The notes: generated by a model from the sequence alone, not told the origin. A stretch of 64,000 nt of DNA from Ceriagrion tenellum (GCA_963169105.1 OY720643.1:78165696-78229695), one strand, 5' to 3'. Counted from the stretch's first letter, positions 35,774 to 45,591 are shown. A program made the numbers and translations.

Positions 35774-36096
35774 GTTGGCGCTTACATACGTTCAACTGAT
35801 GATACTTTTGATAGGATTTGAGTAACATGCGTTGAAAGCTAGTAATGTAATCAGACAAGTCGACAATTTTGCTGAAAAATTCGAGTTTTTCATTCAAATT
35901 TAGGCTAATCGACTCTAGGCGATAACAAAACGTATGCAAACATCGAATGCAAGAATAAAAAAAATGAAATTTCCAGCCATCGTATTCAAAAAAGACACCT
36001 AGTTCATATCATGAGTGCTATTTATTTTAAATGTAAAAGAAGAAACCTAAACACTTAAACCAATACTCTTCCAATTATAGACAATTTTGGTTTGGT
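35774..36096 (+). repeat. Penelope-like direct repeat, right copy
   Basis: Co-linear with 33182-33509. It carries CTGATGA at 35796-35802 with a differently mutated downstream core (AGTAACATGCGTTG). Both copies also have the hairpin-forming pair of CTCGAC/GTCGAG or its derivative. Confidence 0.7.
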
Positions 36097-36529
36097 CTTT
36101 CTAAAGTAGCTAATTTGTCCATCTACTTCCTAAGGAATTTAAAAGTCAGATTATGTCCGTATTTGAACAGGGATATGGAAGTCTGTAGCGTTCAAAGAAA
36201 CGGAGTATTAGTTTTATAAATATAGATAGTTTAGATTATTCCTCCTGGGTCTTGTGGATCACTTAGGTAACTTTTGTTTGAATCTGTAAAGAGAATTGGA
36301 TATTTTTAACATTCAAGCTGGCTGAAAATCAGTTTATGGATAAGAAAGATTAATCCTTGATATTCTCCACATAAGAATCAATTCACTGAACGGTTACCAC
36401 GGTATATACTATGGTATTTCTACTATAACGATGGAGCTTTAATCATCTAAACTGGTCAATTAGTGAAAATAACGTGTGAAACACCACAAAATGTTATAGC
36501 GATTCAAAAATCCTCAGACATTACAGAGC

Positions 36530-36615
36530 AGAGTCATCTACATGCCGCCACAACAACTAATAAGTAACAACTATTAAGTACTTGATAATTTTTGTGGCGG
36601 CATGTAGATGACTCT
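36530..36615. mobile_element. 86-bp hairpin element with 10-bp target-site duplication
   Basis: A perfect 24-bp inverted repeat (AGAGTCATCTACATGCCGCC plus ACAA at the left, its complement at the right) surrounds 38 bp. It is flanked by identical ATTACAGAGC at 36520-36529 and 36616-36625. The intact duplication shows real insertion. A duplication of 9-10 bp suggests a Mutator-like or related source. Confidence 0.85.
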
Positions 36616-37662
36616 ATTACAGAGCAGCTGTCAGCGCGACCACCGTCGTGTAATGTACCGTGGAAAGAGGACAGTGATTGTCAGAGTTGAGAATTACATT
36701 CATTGATTGTACAGTCCCATTGTATATAAATATGGGATCCGTAGCAGAAATCATGACGCTGAGATTGAGTTGAAATTGCTTAGTACAACCCACAAAACTC
36801 AGTGTTTCTCGGATGGTATGGAACATTGCGAAATCAAAAATCACATAATCAAAGCTGTGCTGTGTTGAGGATGGATTTCAATCAAGAAAAAAATTTGAAC
36901 TTTTCCTCAATTTTTATATGGTTTGAATGTTGCGCCATCTAGCGGGTTCTTTAGATACCTACTTCGGTAACTTAGTCGAAGTTGATGAAACAATGCAAAA
37001 TACACAAAAAAGAGCACCAATTTGCCAAAGTGTTGATTTGTTTTAAAATCTTATGCGGGGCTTCTGTATTTTCACGCTACCCTGCTATACACCATTAACT
37101 ACAACAGTACAACACACCATGTGTATTATAAAGGGTCCTTTCCAATCACCTTGCGCAGATTAGTGCACATTGTAGCATTTTGAAACTATTGCTAACATTC
37201 GATTTGACAATTGGCACGAAGTACCCGGAAGTGTTAAGAAAATGGCGAAAGGATAATCATATATTGTAAAGAGGTGATAAAACTTATCTCTTTAAGAAAA
37301 GAGAGATTAAAATACAATTTTACGCTTATTTTTATCAAGGAGCCGTCGCATCCTATACTTAGACGAATTTTTGCCTCTATTACACCTACATATTTTCCCT
37401 CCATCACAAGTTTCATCTGCAAGGATACTTGGTTACTCAGGTGAACTACAGATATTACGTGTCTTAATCTGCTTGGCGCCGTTGACGTTACAAGTATCAT
37501 TTGGAACAAGCGCCGCTCTAAGCAGAGAAAACAATGTAGCCAAGATAAATGATTGGAAAAACCCATAATTATTGCATATTTATTCATAATGGCGTCGCTT
37601 TTTTAAATTTTGGTGGAAGACGTGAGGATATGTTTTTATTTCTGGATGTAAGCCCTGTTTAA

Positions 37663-38539
37663 TAGTGATGGGTCGTTCATGATCGATTCGTTCAAAATGC
37701 TTGAATCACCAAGTGAGTCAAATGACTCATGATTCATTTCGGGAAAATGATTTGATCATTCAATCATTTTGTGTTTCCGTCTGCCGTGTGATTGAATGTG
37801 ATATTAAGTGGAAAAACATATTCACATGTACGTTATCCGTTATGTCTAGTCATGAAATTTCAGAGAGATATCTTCATGGGCATAAATCCATTAATATTTG
37901 GTCAGTGAGTTTATGTTTGTATAGCATAGTTAGAGACAAGGCGCTCATTTTAAAAACGATGAAATTTAACCCTTGTTACAATATCAGCGCATCATTACAG
38001 TTGGTAAACTTGATAAGAATTTAAATTTCCTGCTCAGTTGAAAGCTCCTAATTGAATGGAATTCAATTCAGCAGATCAGAAAACATTCATGCACATTAAT
38101 TTGTTTAGTCTGAGCTAGTGATTTAATTTTCATGTGCATAGTTTGACGTTATTCTTCTTGAATTCAGAGTCTGTGACAGTTTTGTCTCTCTAAATATTCT
38201 CGTGACTATAGTATTTGGAAATCTCCAATTTTGTGCGGATCCAAAATTTGTGGAATATGGAAATCAATCCACCTTCCTAAATTTCTAAGCATGATAGTAA
38301 TTATTCGAAATCAATTATTCAAATAGATTGATGGCATCAATTAGCATCATTCGAGTGTTTGAGTCTCTTCAATCTTGATTCATTCGAGTCTTTCGATTCA
38401 CGTGAGTCTCGTGATTCATCTAATCAACCTGACTTACGAGTCATAATGAATTAAATGATTGAATCAGTTGATTGAATCTTTTAAGTGACTCGAATCAAAA
38501 TGATTGAATCACTAAAATGATCGACTTAGCCCATCTCTA
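37663..38539. mobile_element. hAT-type nonautonomous element, 877 bp
   Basis: The ends TAGTGATGGGTCG and CGACTTAGCCCATCTCTA are inverted repeats, flanked by a perfect 8-bp duplication CTGTTTAA (37655-37662 and 38540-38547), the hAT hallmark. Both ends are packed with GATTCA/TGAATC and GAGTC motifs, as in hAT subterminal regions. The 107-codon frame at 37701-38024 is not recognisable and probably fortuitous. Confidence 0.85.
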
Positions 38540-38937
38540 CTGTTTAAGCTTCCTTACTGGCGATGTTCCCCATATCAACCAACGTATATGAGTGTTTCTT
38601 TTCGTTATCAAGTTTTGATATACGGTTATTTTCAAATATACTATCGGATAACCTCAAAGAAGTCACTTTCGTAAGGTAACTTTACTATTAGCAATGCAGT
38701 ATTTTCAGCTTACGGATTAGAAGAAATTTAACGCTAAACTGAGTTCCGGGGTATAAGAAGGTCCTATTCTTTGCCAAATTGTTGTGCCCATAAAGCGTGA
38801 CTTGAACTGGCTTTGTACAGCCAATAGCCGTATCCGTTCCGTACAAAATTGGAACAACGTTAAATTATCCGTATGTAATAAAAGGCCCTAATCTGCCTAT
38901 TGCCCATTCCAATGAAAGAAAAAAACTTGCGTTTTTC

Positions 38938-38990
38938 CTCAATTTTTTATTTTTTTTATTTTTTTATTTATATATATATATATATAAAAT
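38938..38990. repeat. T-rich and (TA)n microsatellite
   Basis: T/A homopolymer-rich sequence running into a (TA)n tract of about ten units near 38969-38987. Confidence 0.9.
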
Positions 38991-39443
38991 TTTTAATTAC
39001 GCTATCTTGCGAAATCCTTCGGAAGCCAAAAATACATTTTACCTGAGTTATTTTGAAGATTTTTCTATTTATTCCATGTTCTTTTGCACATATTACCTAC
39101 ATTTCTATTGATTTTTTAAAATCAGGTTTGAAAATATCCTGAGGAAACCCAGCTTAAACACATGACTCAAGTTAATATTGTGCCGATTTTGAGGACGGCA
39201 CATTCGTAACTCCCGGTACTTCAGAGCCGGAGTGTTTCATGGCCGTGGCCGTGAGGGGCAGAGGAGTCAAGCGCCGGACTGAAGTTTTCCTCGAAGGTGG
39301 CGGGGAACCAAGTGTTCAGTTCTCGTCTCAGTGCGTCACGGTGCTGTTAATTGACTATTATTGAGTGGCTGTCTCTCGATGAAGAGAGTTGTGTGTGGTC
39401 GGAGTTTACCTGAGTTTTTTGTATGTATTTTTGTTTCGTTATT

Positions 39444-39699
39444 AATTGTGGACCCCAGAAGTCAAGGGGTCTAAGTGACATTTTTGAAAAAAATAAGTTA
39501 GGTACAGGAATGGGATGTGAAAATATTAATCTTTTAGGTGGTAAAGGGATCCAAGTGATTTTATTGACGGGTGCTGCTATCTAGGGTAATGCCTCTTAAC
39601 TGCTTAGTGGGTTTTACCAAACATTTTAAACTTTGACTTAAGTTTTCTCTAAACAATGGTTTTGTTACTTAGACCCCTTGACTTCTGGGGTCCTCAATT
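39444..39699. mobile_element. 256-bp inverted-repeat element nested in the gypsy LTR
   Basis: 33-bp terminal inverted repeats (GGACCCCAGAAGTCAAGGGG with TCTAAGT inward) at 39444-39476 and 39667-39699, nearly perfect. No transposase. Target duplication is not clear, so the superfamily is open. Confidence 0.75.
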
Positions 39700-39919
39700 A
39701 TAATTGTTAAAGGTATCTATTATGTGTTATTTCCACATCGCCTTAGTGATCGCGCGGAGATAGAGCCACGTAAATGCTTCAAATGGTAGCAGAGCGTGGT
39801 TCAGGTTAGCTTGTCGTTTTCTGGTCCTTCCTTGTAACCTATAAAGTCCTGGTGGACCTCAGAGGCAATAAGCAACCTTATTCCGAAATTTCCTTTTGAA
39901 TATGGCTATTTAGTTAGTT

Positions 39920-40132
39920 ATGGCGCGAAGCGGTATTCCGTCCGGAACGAGCTGGATTAATGAGTTGAGTAAAAAGCAGGCGATTGATTATGCACGTCGA
40001 TTTTAACTCAGTGAAAAAGGAACTTTGGATGAGCTGCGTAGGGAACTACGGGAATATGTGAAGGAATTAGACGCAGTTGAATCCGCAGAGGCATCGGGTG
40101 GAGTGTCAAATGGAAGACAATGGGCTACGTAA
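39920..40132 (+). pseudogene. gag N-terminal remnant of the gypsy relic
   Basis: The frame begins MARSGIPSGTSWINELSKKQ, hits an in-frame TAA at 40004-40006, and continues with KGTLDELRRELREYV before a second stop at 40130-40132. The Leu/Arg-rich segment resembles a SAP-like start seen in insect gypsy-type Gag proteins, from memory. Internally deleted and stopped. Confidence 0.55.
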
Positions 40133-40195
40133 TATTATTGAGAATCTGTAGCAAGGGAATGGCGTGAAAGGCTATAGACCCTCTTAGACCGAGCA

Positions 40196-41275
40196 TTGTG
40201 TTGTGAATCTATGTGGGACAAGAAACCAAGAGTTGTACTACCAGCCACATTAATACCGATTGTTTTTTATTATTATCATTACTCCTCTGTAGGGGGACAC
40301 CTGGGAATATATAAAACCACTCAAATAATAAGGCAACATTTTAAATGGAAAAGTGTGAATACAGACATAAAGGAGAGAGTTAAAATGTGTAAACTTTGCT
40401 CCCCAAGCAAACCCGCACAAAAAAAGCCATTTTGGGTTAGTATCTTCGGAGCCAGCGGAGCGACCCATGGAAAATTTTTCATAGATTTTGTGGGCAAATT
40501 CCCTAGAACGAAATGGGAAATTCGATGATTCTGCTTTGCGTAGACGCTTTCAGTAAATTTGTCTGGCTGATACCGTTGAAACGAGCAACCTCTCAGGTCG
40601 TGACCACTGCATTAGTCACTCATGTTCCAAAATTTTGGCATTCCTTCCTAGATAGTCTCCGATAACGGCTCTCAATTTACAAGTGGGAACTTCAAAAACT
40701 TCTGCTTCTCAAATGGCATCAAGCATATTACTACGACGCCATATTACCGAAAACCATCGCACGCTGAACTTTTCAATAGAAATTTGCACTCTGCTCTAAT
40801 AGCTTACCATGCGTATTCCCAGGACACTTGGGATAAACACCTCCCGTGGTTACAAATAGCTTTCAATTCAGCCCGGCATGAAAGCCATAATCATACGCCA
40901 TTTGAGTTATTATTCACTTACCGACCGAATAATCCCTTGTCCAACTTATGGCATTTAAATGATCTTTTACCAGACCGCCCGACCACTAGCGACATGAGGG
41001 AGAAATGGGACCGAGCGCGAAATAACTTACTTGTTGCTAGACGCATAACACAGAAATGGTATAATACAAATAGAGCTGAGAATCCGTTTAAGGTGGGCGA
41101 TTTCGTGTTACATAAATCACACCCAGTTAGTGAAGGAGCGGATCATCAAGCGGCGACATTGTTTCCGCTGGAAAGGACCGGTGGTCATTCAACGTTTACT
41201 CACTCCAGTAACAGTGGGACTGGCAAATAACCACAATGGAAAATTTGTAACCAGAATACACAGTTAAAGTATCCC
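40196..41275 (+). pseudogene. Ty3/gypsy integrase pseudogene
   Basis: The N-terminal zinc-binding module is visible: His in YYHYSS and GGHLG, then CKLC. The RNase-H-like core follows, with the first catalytic Asp in FFIDFVG, SDNGSQFTS around the second Asp, and HAELFNRN at the catalytic Glu. A C-terminal region with FKVGDFVLHKSHP comes next. The reading frame shifts at about 40514 and again at about 40630-40660, so the core is split. Frames at 40196-40528 and 40784-41230 carry the ends. It cannot make a working integrase. Confidence 0.85.
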
Positions 41276-41751
41276 CACTAGTTTCAGAAGTCGATTCAGT
41301 ATGTGGCTGTTTTTCTAGAGTATTTTCATACTCTAATGAAAATGATCAAAATATTTTCTTTTTCTTAACCTCCTATATTATTACAAAATTTTTATTTTTG
41401 CTTTCCTGGTGTGTACAAATTTGTAAGCCTGTTTATTTTTCTTAGCTTAAATACGGAAATAAGTTCACCAGTTATAAAAATCACGACGAATAATAATTAA
41501 TAATAGTTTTTAAAAATGCAGATCGATTTTTCTTGTTTTTAAACCGGGCACCGCTAAAGTTTTATTTAGTGTTTTATCCTTTAACTTCGGATTAAAGTCC
41601 AAACATAACCCCCATCTTCGAATTCAGGAGAATAGATAAGAGTGTGTGTACTATGGGTCAGGAAAGTGTTGATTTTATCTCATGAGACCTATATAACTGT
41701 GCAATTTGACTCCTCCTGAAGCTGTCTAACCCTATCTGTCTTTCATTTCAG

Positions 41752-41858
41752 GATGTCGTCCAGAAGATGGAGTCCCGGATATGACAGTCATATCGGACAT
41801 CGACGAGATGGGGATTAATAAGAACTTGCAAGTGCGCTACGACAGAGATCAGATATAC
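41752..41858 (+). CDS. Unconventional myosin, second coding exon (start of motor domain)
   Basis: The acceptor TTTCATTTCAG is followed by 2 + 105 bases encoding, after a split Gly, CRPEDGVPDMTVISDIDEMG and then INKNLQVRYDRDQIY. Myosin heads start with (G)V.DM..L..L.E..I..NL..RY....IYTY. The match covers the conserved Asp-Met, the NL, the RY and the IY. The GT at 41859 ends the exon in phase 0 exactly where the next residues should be TYTG. The motor moves along actin using ATP; the nucleotide-binding exons lie outside the window. The D/M-rich form fits MyTH4-FERM classes (VII, X, XV, XXII) best, but the class is not decided. The donor GTATCC is weak, and a stronger one lies 62 bases on. Confidence 0.75.
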
Positions 41859-42260
41859 GTATCCTTTTTACAGCTTCCATTATTTCAGATACGGCGTGCT
41901 CCACCGAGAATTACGGTGAGGTAAGAGGGAGACGTGTTTTGCATGCTTTTAGCAGATAAGAGCGGCGATAAATGGCTTTACGACACCGTCGTCACAGCTC
42001 ATTGGCCTAGTTTATACCCCTCTTACTAGCTGACGTAATCATTAATCAATGATACCTCTACTCGTTTGCCAGCTTAAGTGTAATCATAGTCCCAATGATA
42101 GACTCGTGGTTAGGAAAAACGACCCATTACCGTTTGGTACTATTTCTTTGTCCATAAAATCATTTTTGTCCTTAAAATGCTTTCATTATGCTATCCATGA
42201 TCTGTAGTTAATGTGTATGGTTTCCCAAAGCCTTCCTGACTTGGCTTTACCATCTCTTAA

Positions 42261-42822
42261 GGTGGCTCTGGATTAACTTTAGGAGTAAAGGCAAATACTA
42301 AATTATAATTTTTTTTCAGCTTAAAAAATCCCGACCTCGTTGATGAAATGGGTTACCAATCAAAAGCGAAAATTAAGGTATAAAATATGCATATTATTCC
42401 ACAGGTATATTTTTTATGACAGCATTTGCCCAGTCTTGGGAGACAATCACAGCGCCATTTACAGGGAACTACCGCATTTTGACTCCAATTATGGCAGCAA
42501 TTCGCTAATTACTTTAAAAAAATGGAGGAAAATGCCTATATTCCATTTTTATTCTATTTCCCAGGAAATTTCACTTCTTGTGAACAGTTTTAATGTAAAG
42601 CTTGAAATTGCTTTCTCGTCCAAATTTAACATTTTTCCTCTGCAATCTGAGCAATCTCCATAGGAACCCATGTCCAAATGTCCACTTTTAAGGCTGAATT
42701 GCGCTAAACCTAGCCCGGAAACCCTATTCTATTCTCATCTCAGTTTAGAAAATGCAATTCAAAGATGCCGCATTAGAGTTTTCAGGAAGTCTGGAATAAG
42801 TGGCTGTGAGGCCGGAGCCACC
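42261..42822. mobile_element. TTAA-flanked nonautonomous element, second family
   Basis: 562 bp with terminal inverted repeats GGTGGCTCTGG and CCGGAGCCACC, each directly bordered by TTAA (42257-42260 and 42823-42826). TTAA duplication is the piggyBac hallmark. No transposase is present. The 107-codon frame at 42340-42663 lies inside but is unrecognised. Confidence 0.75.
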
Positions 42823-42893
42823 TTAAGGCGACGTATCACACCCGCTCGACCGGTCGAATCCGTCATGATTTCCGACCCCAGATTTTTTGTTAA

Positions 42894-43449
42894 GGTAGTC
42901 CGAGCGTCATAGTTCTCTAGTCATAATAGAGACCATATTTGAATTATGAGTTTTAATTTCACCAGCTGTAGGACAAATAAATTAAATATTGCATTATTAA
43001 TGGTGCAATTATATAGTTTTATATGAAAGAATTTGAAACTAATTAAATGAAAATATCTACATAAGTCTTTAACTTGACTAATTTTTTTCGCGCGGTGCGT
43101 TTGAAACTCCTTCGAAATGGAAGGTTTTTTGTGATAAACAAGAACGTACTGCGGTGACAATATGATTTATTTTCAAATATAGTTGAGAAAACATACAAAC
43201 TACACACTGTTAGTTTTTTACGGCATCTAAATGTTAGAAATTCCTCATTATGTAAATAATGTCTCTCTGGAGTGCATACACGTACCATTTCCCATGTAAA
43301 AGGGCTGATATTTTTTTTTGCAAGGATCTCCGAAAGTATTGTGGTAAGGGGTTGGATTTTTGGTGCCATTAGAAGGGTGAGATATTTTTCTTTAATATGA
43401 GACCAAATTCATTGATTTCTAAGTAAAATGATATTTCTCTCAAACTACC
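42894..43449 (-). mobile_element. TTAA-type nonautonomous DNA element, family R2, copy c
   Basis: The best-preserved copy, with GGTAGTCCGAGCG at the left end and CTCTCAAACTACC at the right, and TTAA duplicated at 42890-42893 and 43450-43453. Body orientation is opposite to copies a, b, d and e. The minus-strand frames of 79 and 108 codons are incidental. Confidence 0.8.
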
Positions 43450-43516
43450 TTAAAGACTTGATGAATTAACTTGAAAATTTCAGAATATAAATAATAGACA
43501 TTTTTCAAGGGAGCCC

Positions 43517-43746
43517 TGTATCGTAAAGAACGGATGGGATACACTTATTAAATAACATACTAGTCGATAACTGTGATTGTGAACTCTTTAATTATGGCTT
43601 TGCACTTGAAAAAAAGTGAACAATACAATAAATAATCACAGAATACACTCAATAATATCTCATAGGAACAGAAAACTATTGAAAAAAGTTATATATTTTG
43701 TGAACGTTTCACATCAAAGAAAATAGTAATTTTTCCATCTTCAGCA
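43517..43746 (-). mobile_element. Ty1/copia LTR (3' LTR of the relic)
   Basis: On the minus strand it starts TGCTGAAGATGGAAAAATTA just after a purine tract GATGGGGGAG (a polypurine tract) and ends CTTTACGATACA. It repeats the sequence at 44071-44315 with moderate divergence. About 230 bp. Confidence 0.7.
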
Positions 43747-43859
43747 CTCCCCCATCGGAAAATGCTCCTGTGTATAACAATAATGATAAGTAATACTAAA
43801 ACAAAATAATCTGTCCTGAAAAAAATGTAAACAAGAAGAAGAAAAAAATACCGTTGACT

Positions 43860-44045
43860 GCAGCATTGTAAATATAAAATATCCTTATGTTAATCCTAAC
43901 ATATCTTCAAACTTGGCAGTCGTAGGTGAAGGCAAAACTTTAGTTAGCAAGTCTGCCGCAAGTTGTCCTCGGAAGGTACATACTTGAATTCAACAAACTT
44001 TTTCTCTGCAAAATAATTTTGATGATTTACAGTAATACCATCATA
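43860..44045 (-). pseudogene. Ty1/copia polymerase C-terminus
   Basis: The minus strand reads EKKFVEFKYVPSEDN and, after a frameshift, ADLLTKVLPSPTTAKFEDML then GLT and stop. This is the end of the copia RNase H region (the LAD(L/I)(L/F)TK.LP motif). It sits between two LTR-like repeats, with the rest of the internal region deleted. Confidence 0.75.
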
Positions 44046-44070
44046 TCTCAGGGCCTCTCACCCATCGTGA

Positions 44071-44315
44071 AGAAGTGGGTTGGACACGCTTAATAAAAAA
44101 ACTCACAAGTCTATACCTGAGAATGTGAACTCTAATTATGGCTCCAAACTTGAGACAAAACCAACAATACAATAAATAAGCTCAAAAATTTTAAGCCAAA
44201 ATACACTCAATATTATCTCGTAGGAACAGAAAACAATCGGAAAACGAATGAAAAACGTTATGTATATCGTGAACGTTCCAAATCAAAGAAAACTGTCATT
44301 TTTCCATCTTCTACA
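44071..44315 (-). mobile_element. Ty1/copia LTR (second copy)
   Basis: Homologous to 43517-43746: minus-strand start TGTAGAAGATGGAAAAATGA, then GAACGTTCACGATATACATA, and AATTAGAGTTCACATTCTC near the far end. Upstream bases resemble the polypurine side of the other LTR, so nested or tandem copies are possible. Confidence 0.65.
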
Positions 44316-44880
44316 CACTGCATCTCAAATATGACAGTTTTTTCTCGATGCATAAATAAACCGCCGGGAAACTGGCCAGATATTGAATGTATTTTTGCAA
44401 CATCTAATAAATTTATTGAAAAATGGTAAACAGAGGGAGATGTATCAATCCTTCTCTTATAATAATGCTTAAGTAATGGTCATCTTGGTGTATAGGTAAA
44501 AGAGCTATAATTGGTTCGTTTCGACAAGATACCTGGGCTAGAGTTGGCTCGTTCGCAAAGGTACGGGTCCATAGATTGATCAGGCGGAACGGGGACTGAC
44601 TTCCATGGAACAACCGTTCCTTTCGGTCCTTCGTTCCTTTCGGTCCGTCCTTACTTTCGCCTGTATTTTTAATAGATAGGGTGTTCTTCGTAACACCCTA
44701 AAAATTCATTCCCTGATACTAGAGGCTTAATTAACAATGCTTTATTCTTTACATAAATTAAACCTATTTACGAAACCATGTAAAAATTTTGCAATATTAC
44801 CTTCCATCTTTTATTTCATCCAAAGTTTTTGAACGCCGCCATTGCGATATGCTTGGTGTTTCAAAATGAATATCGGGGTT

Positions 44881-45282
44881 TTAAGGCTTTGTAGTATTTA
44901 TACCACAAACCGTAAACCGTAGTCTGTAGCCTTTATAGCTGGTAACAGCTGTAAACGATAATGACGTAGTTGTAAGAGTTTCCTTAAAACTCTCCAGACG
45001 TCGCTGGAATTGCTTATTCATGACTAGCCTTCCGGACAGATTTCTTGGGGCTACGCACTCTCTCACTCGTTCAACACGTTCATCAGTCAGTCTTGGTCGT
45101 CCCGTACTCTTTCTTTTACGAAGTCGGCCGGTGTCTTCAAACTGATGGTACCATCTGCGGATGTTATTATCACTTGGAGGATTACAATGGAACTTAATAC
45201 GAAACGCACATTAAACTGTAACTATAGTTTTTTTCCTTGCATGCTGTAAAACACAAATAGCTTTGTGTTCAGTAGTCGCCAT
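44881..45282 (-). pseudogene. DUF4817-type transposase fossil
   Basis: The minus strand begins MATTEHKAICVLQHARKK, meets a stop, then continues FHCNPPSDNNIRRWYHQFED and TGRPRLTDERVERVR. This is the N-terminal helix-turn-helix (DUF4817) found in many arthropod transposon proteins: a first helical unit, the NNIRRWY.QF linker, then the GRPR...E.VERVR second unit. After NLSGRLVMNKQ the sequence no longer resembles the family and ends at 44881. No DDE domain, so it is inactive. Confidence 0.7.
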
Positions 45283-45340
45283 CTTTACTACTAGCGCTTT
45301 CTGACGGAAGACAGAGGAAATGGGGATGCGGCACCCCAAA

Positions 45341-45591
45341 AATTAACAGTGAGTAGTTTGTATGTTTTCTCAACAGTTTTTGAAAAGAAATTATGTTGTC
45401 ATCGCAGTAATTTATTCAGGAGCACAAAAAAACTTCCGCTGTGAAGGAGTTTTCAACGTACCGCTCGAAAAAAATGAGTCAAGTTAAAGACTTACATAGA
45501 TATTTGTATTTAATTACTAAGAATTTTAGTCATATATACAAGTATTTAATTGCAATATTAATTATCCAATATTTAATTCCTGACTACTACC
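45341..45591 (+). mobile_element. TTAA-type element, family R2, copy d (5'-truncated)
   Basis: Starts within the family at ACAGTGAGTAGTTTGTATG and ends ACTACC next to TTAA (45592-45595). Its left half is missing, and it directly abuts the GC-rich end of the DUF4817 element region. Confidence 0.7.

Larger units (their letters stand above)
39170..41280 (+). mobile_element. Ty3/gypsy retrotransposon relic
   Basis: Parts in order are an LTR-like region (about 39175-39783), a primer-binding site TGGTAGCAGAG at 39784-39794, a gag start at 39920 and an integrase remnant at 40196-41275. The primer site is complementary to the 3' end of metazoan initiator tRNA-Met. Protease, reverse transcriptase and RNase H are missing, so gag is joined almost directly to the integrase. 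No 3' LTR was identified. The relic ends within about 480 bp of myosin exon 2. Confidence 0.75.
614..41751 (+). other. Intron 1 of the myosin gene (about 41.1 kb)
   Basis: The intron is bounded by GT at 614-615 and by a pyrimidine-rich tract ending TTTCATTTCAG at 41751. It is filled with the repeats listed separately. Very long first introns are common in large arthropod genes and often hold enhancers. I cannot exclude small 5' exons or unrelated noncoding genes inside it. Confidence 0.55.

Noticed and set aside
41889..41920. 32-base mini-exon between TTTCAG and GTAAGA
   Set aside because: Its length would shift the frame and it encodes nothing like the expected TYTGSILV segment; kept only as part of the competing-donor observation.
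42320..42380. Candidate next myosin exon after a TTTTTTTTCAG acceptor, ending AAG/GTATAA
   Set aside because: The frame required by the phase-0 donor meets a stop after seven codons; the open frame does not resemble a myosin, and the site lies inside a TTAA element.
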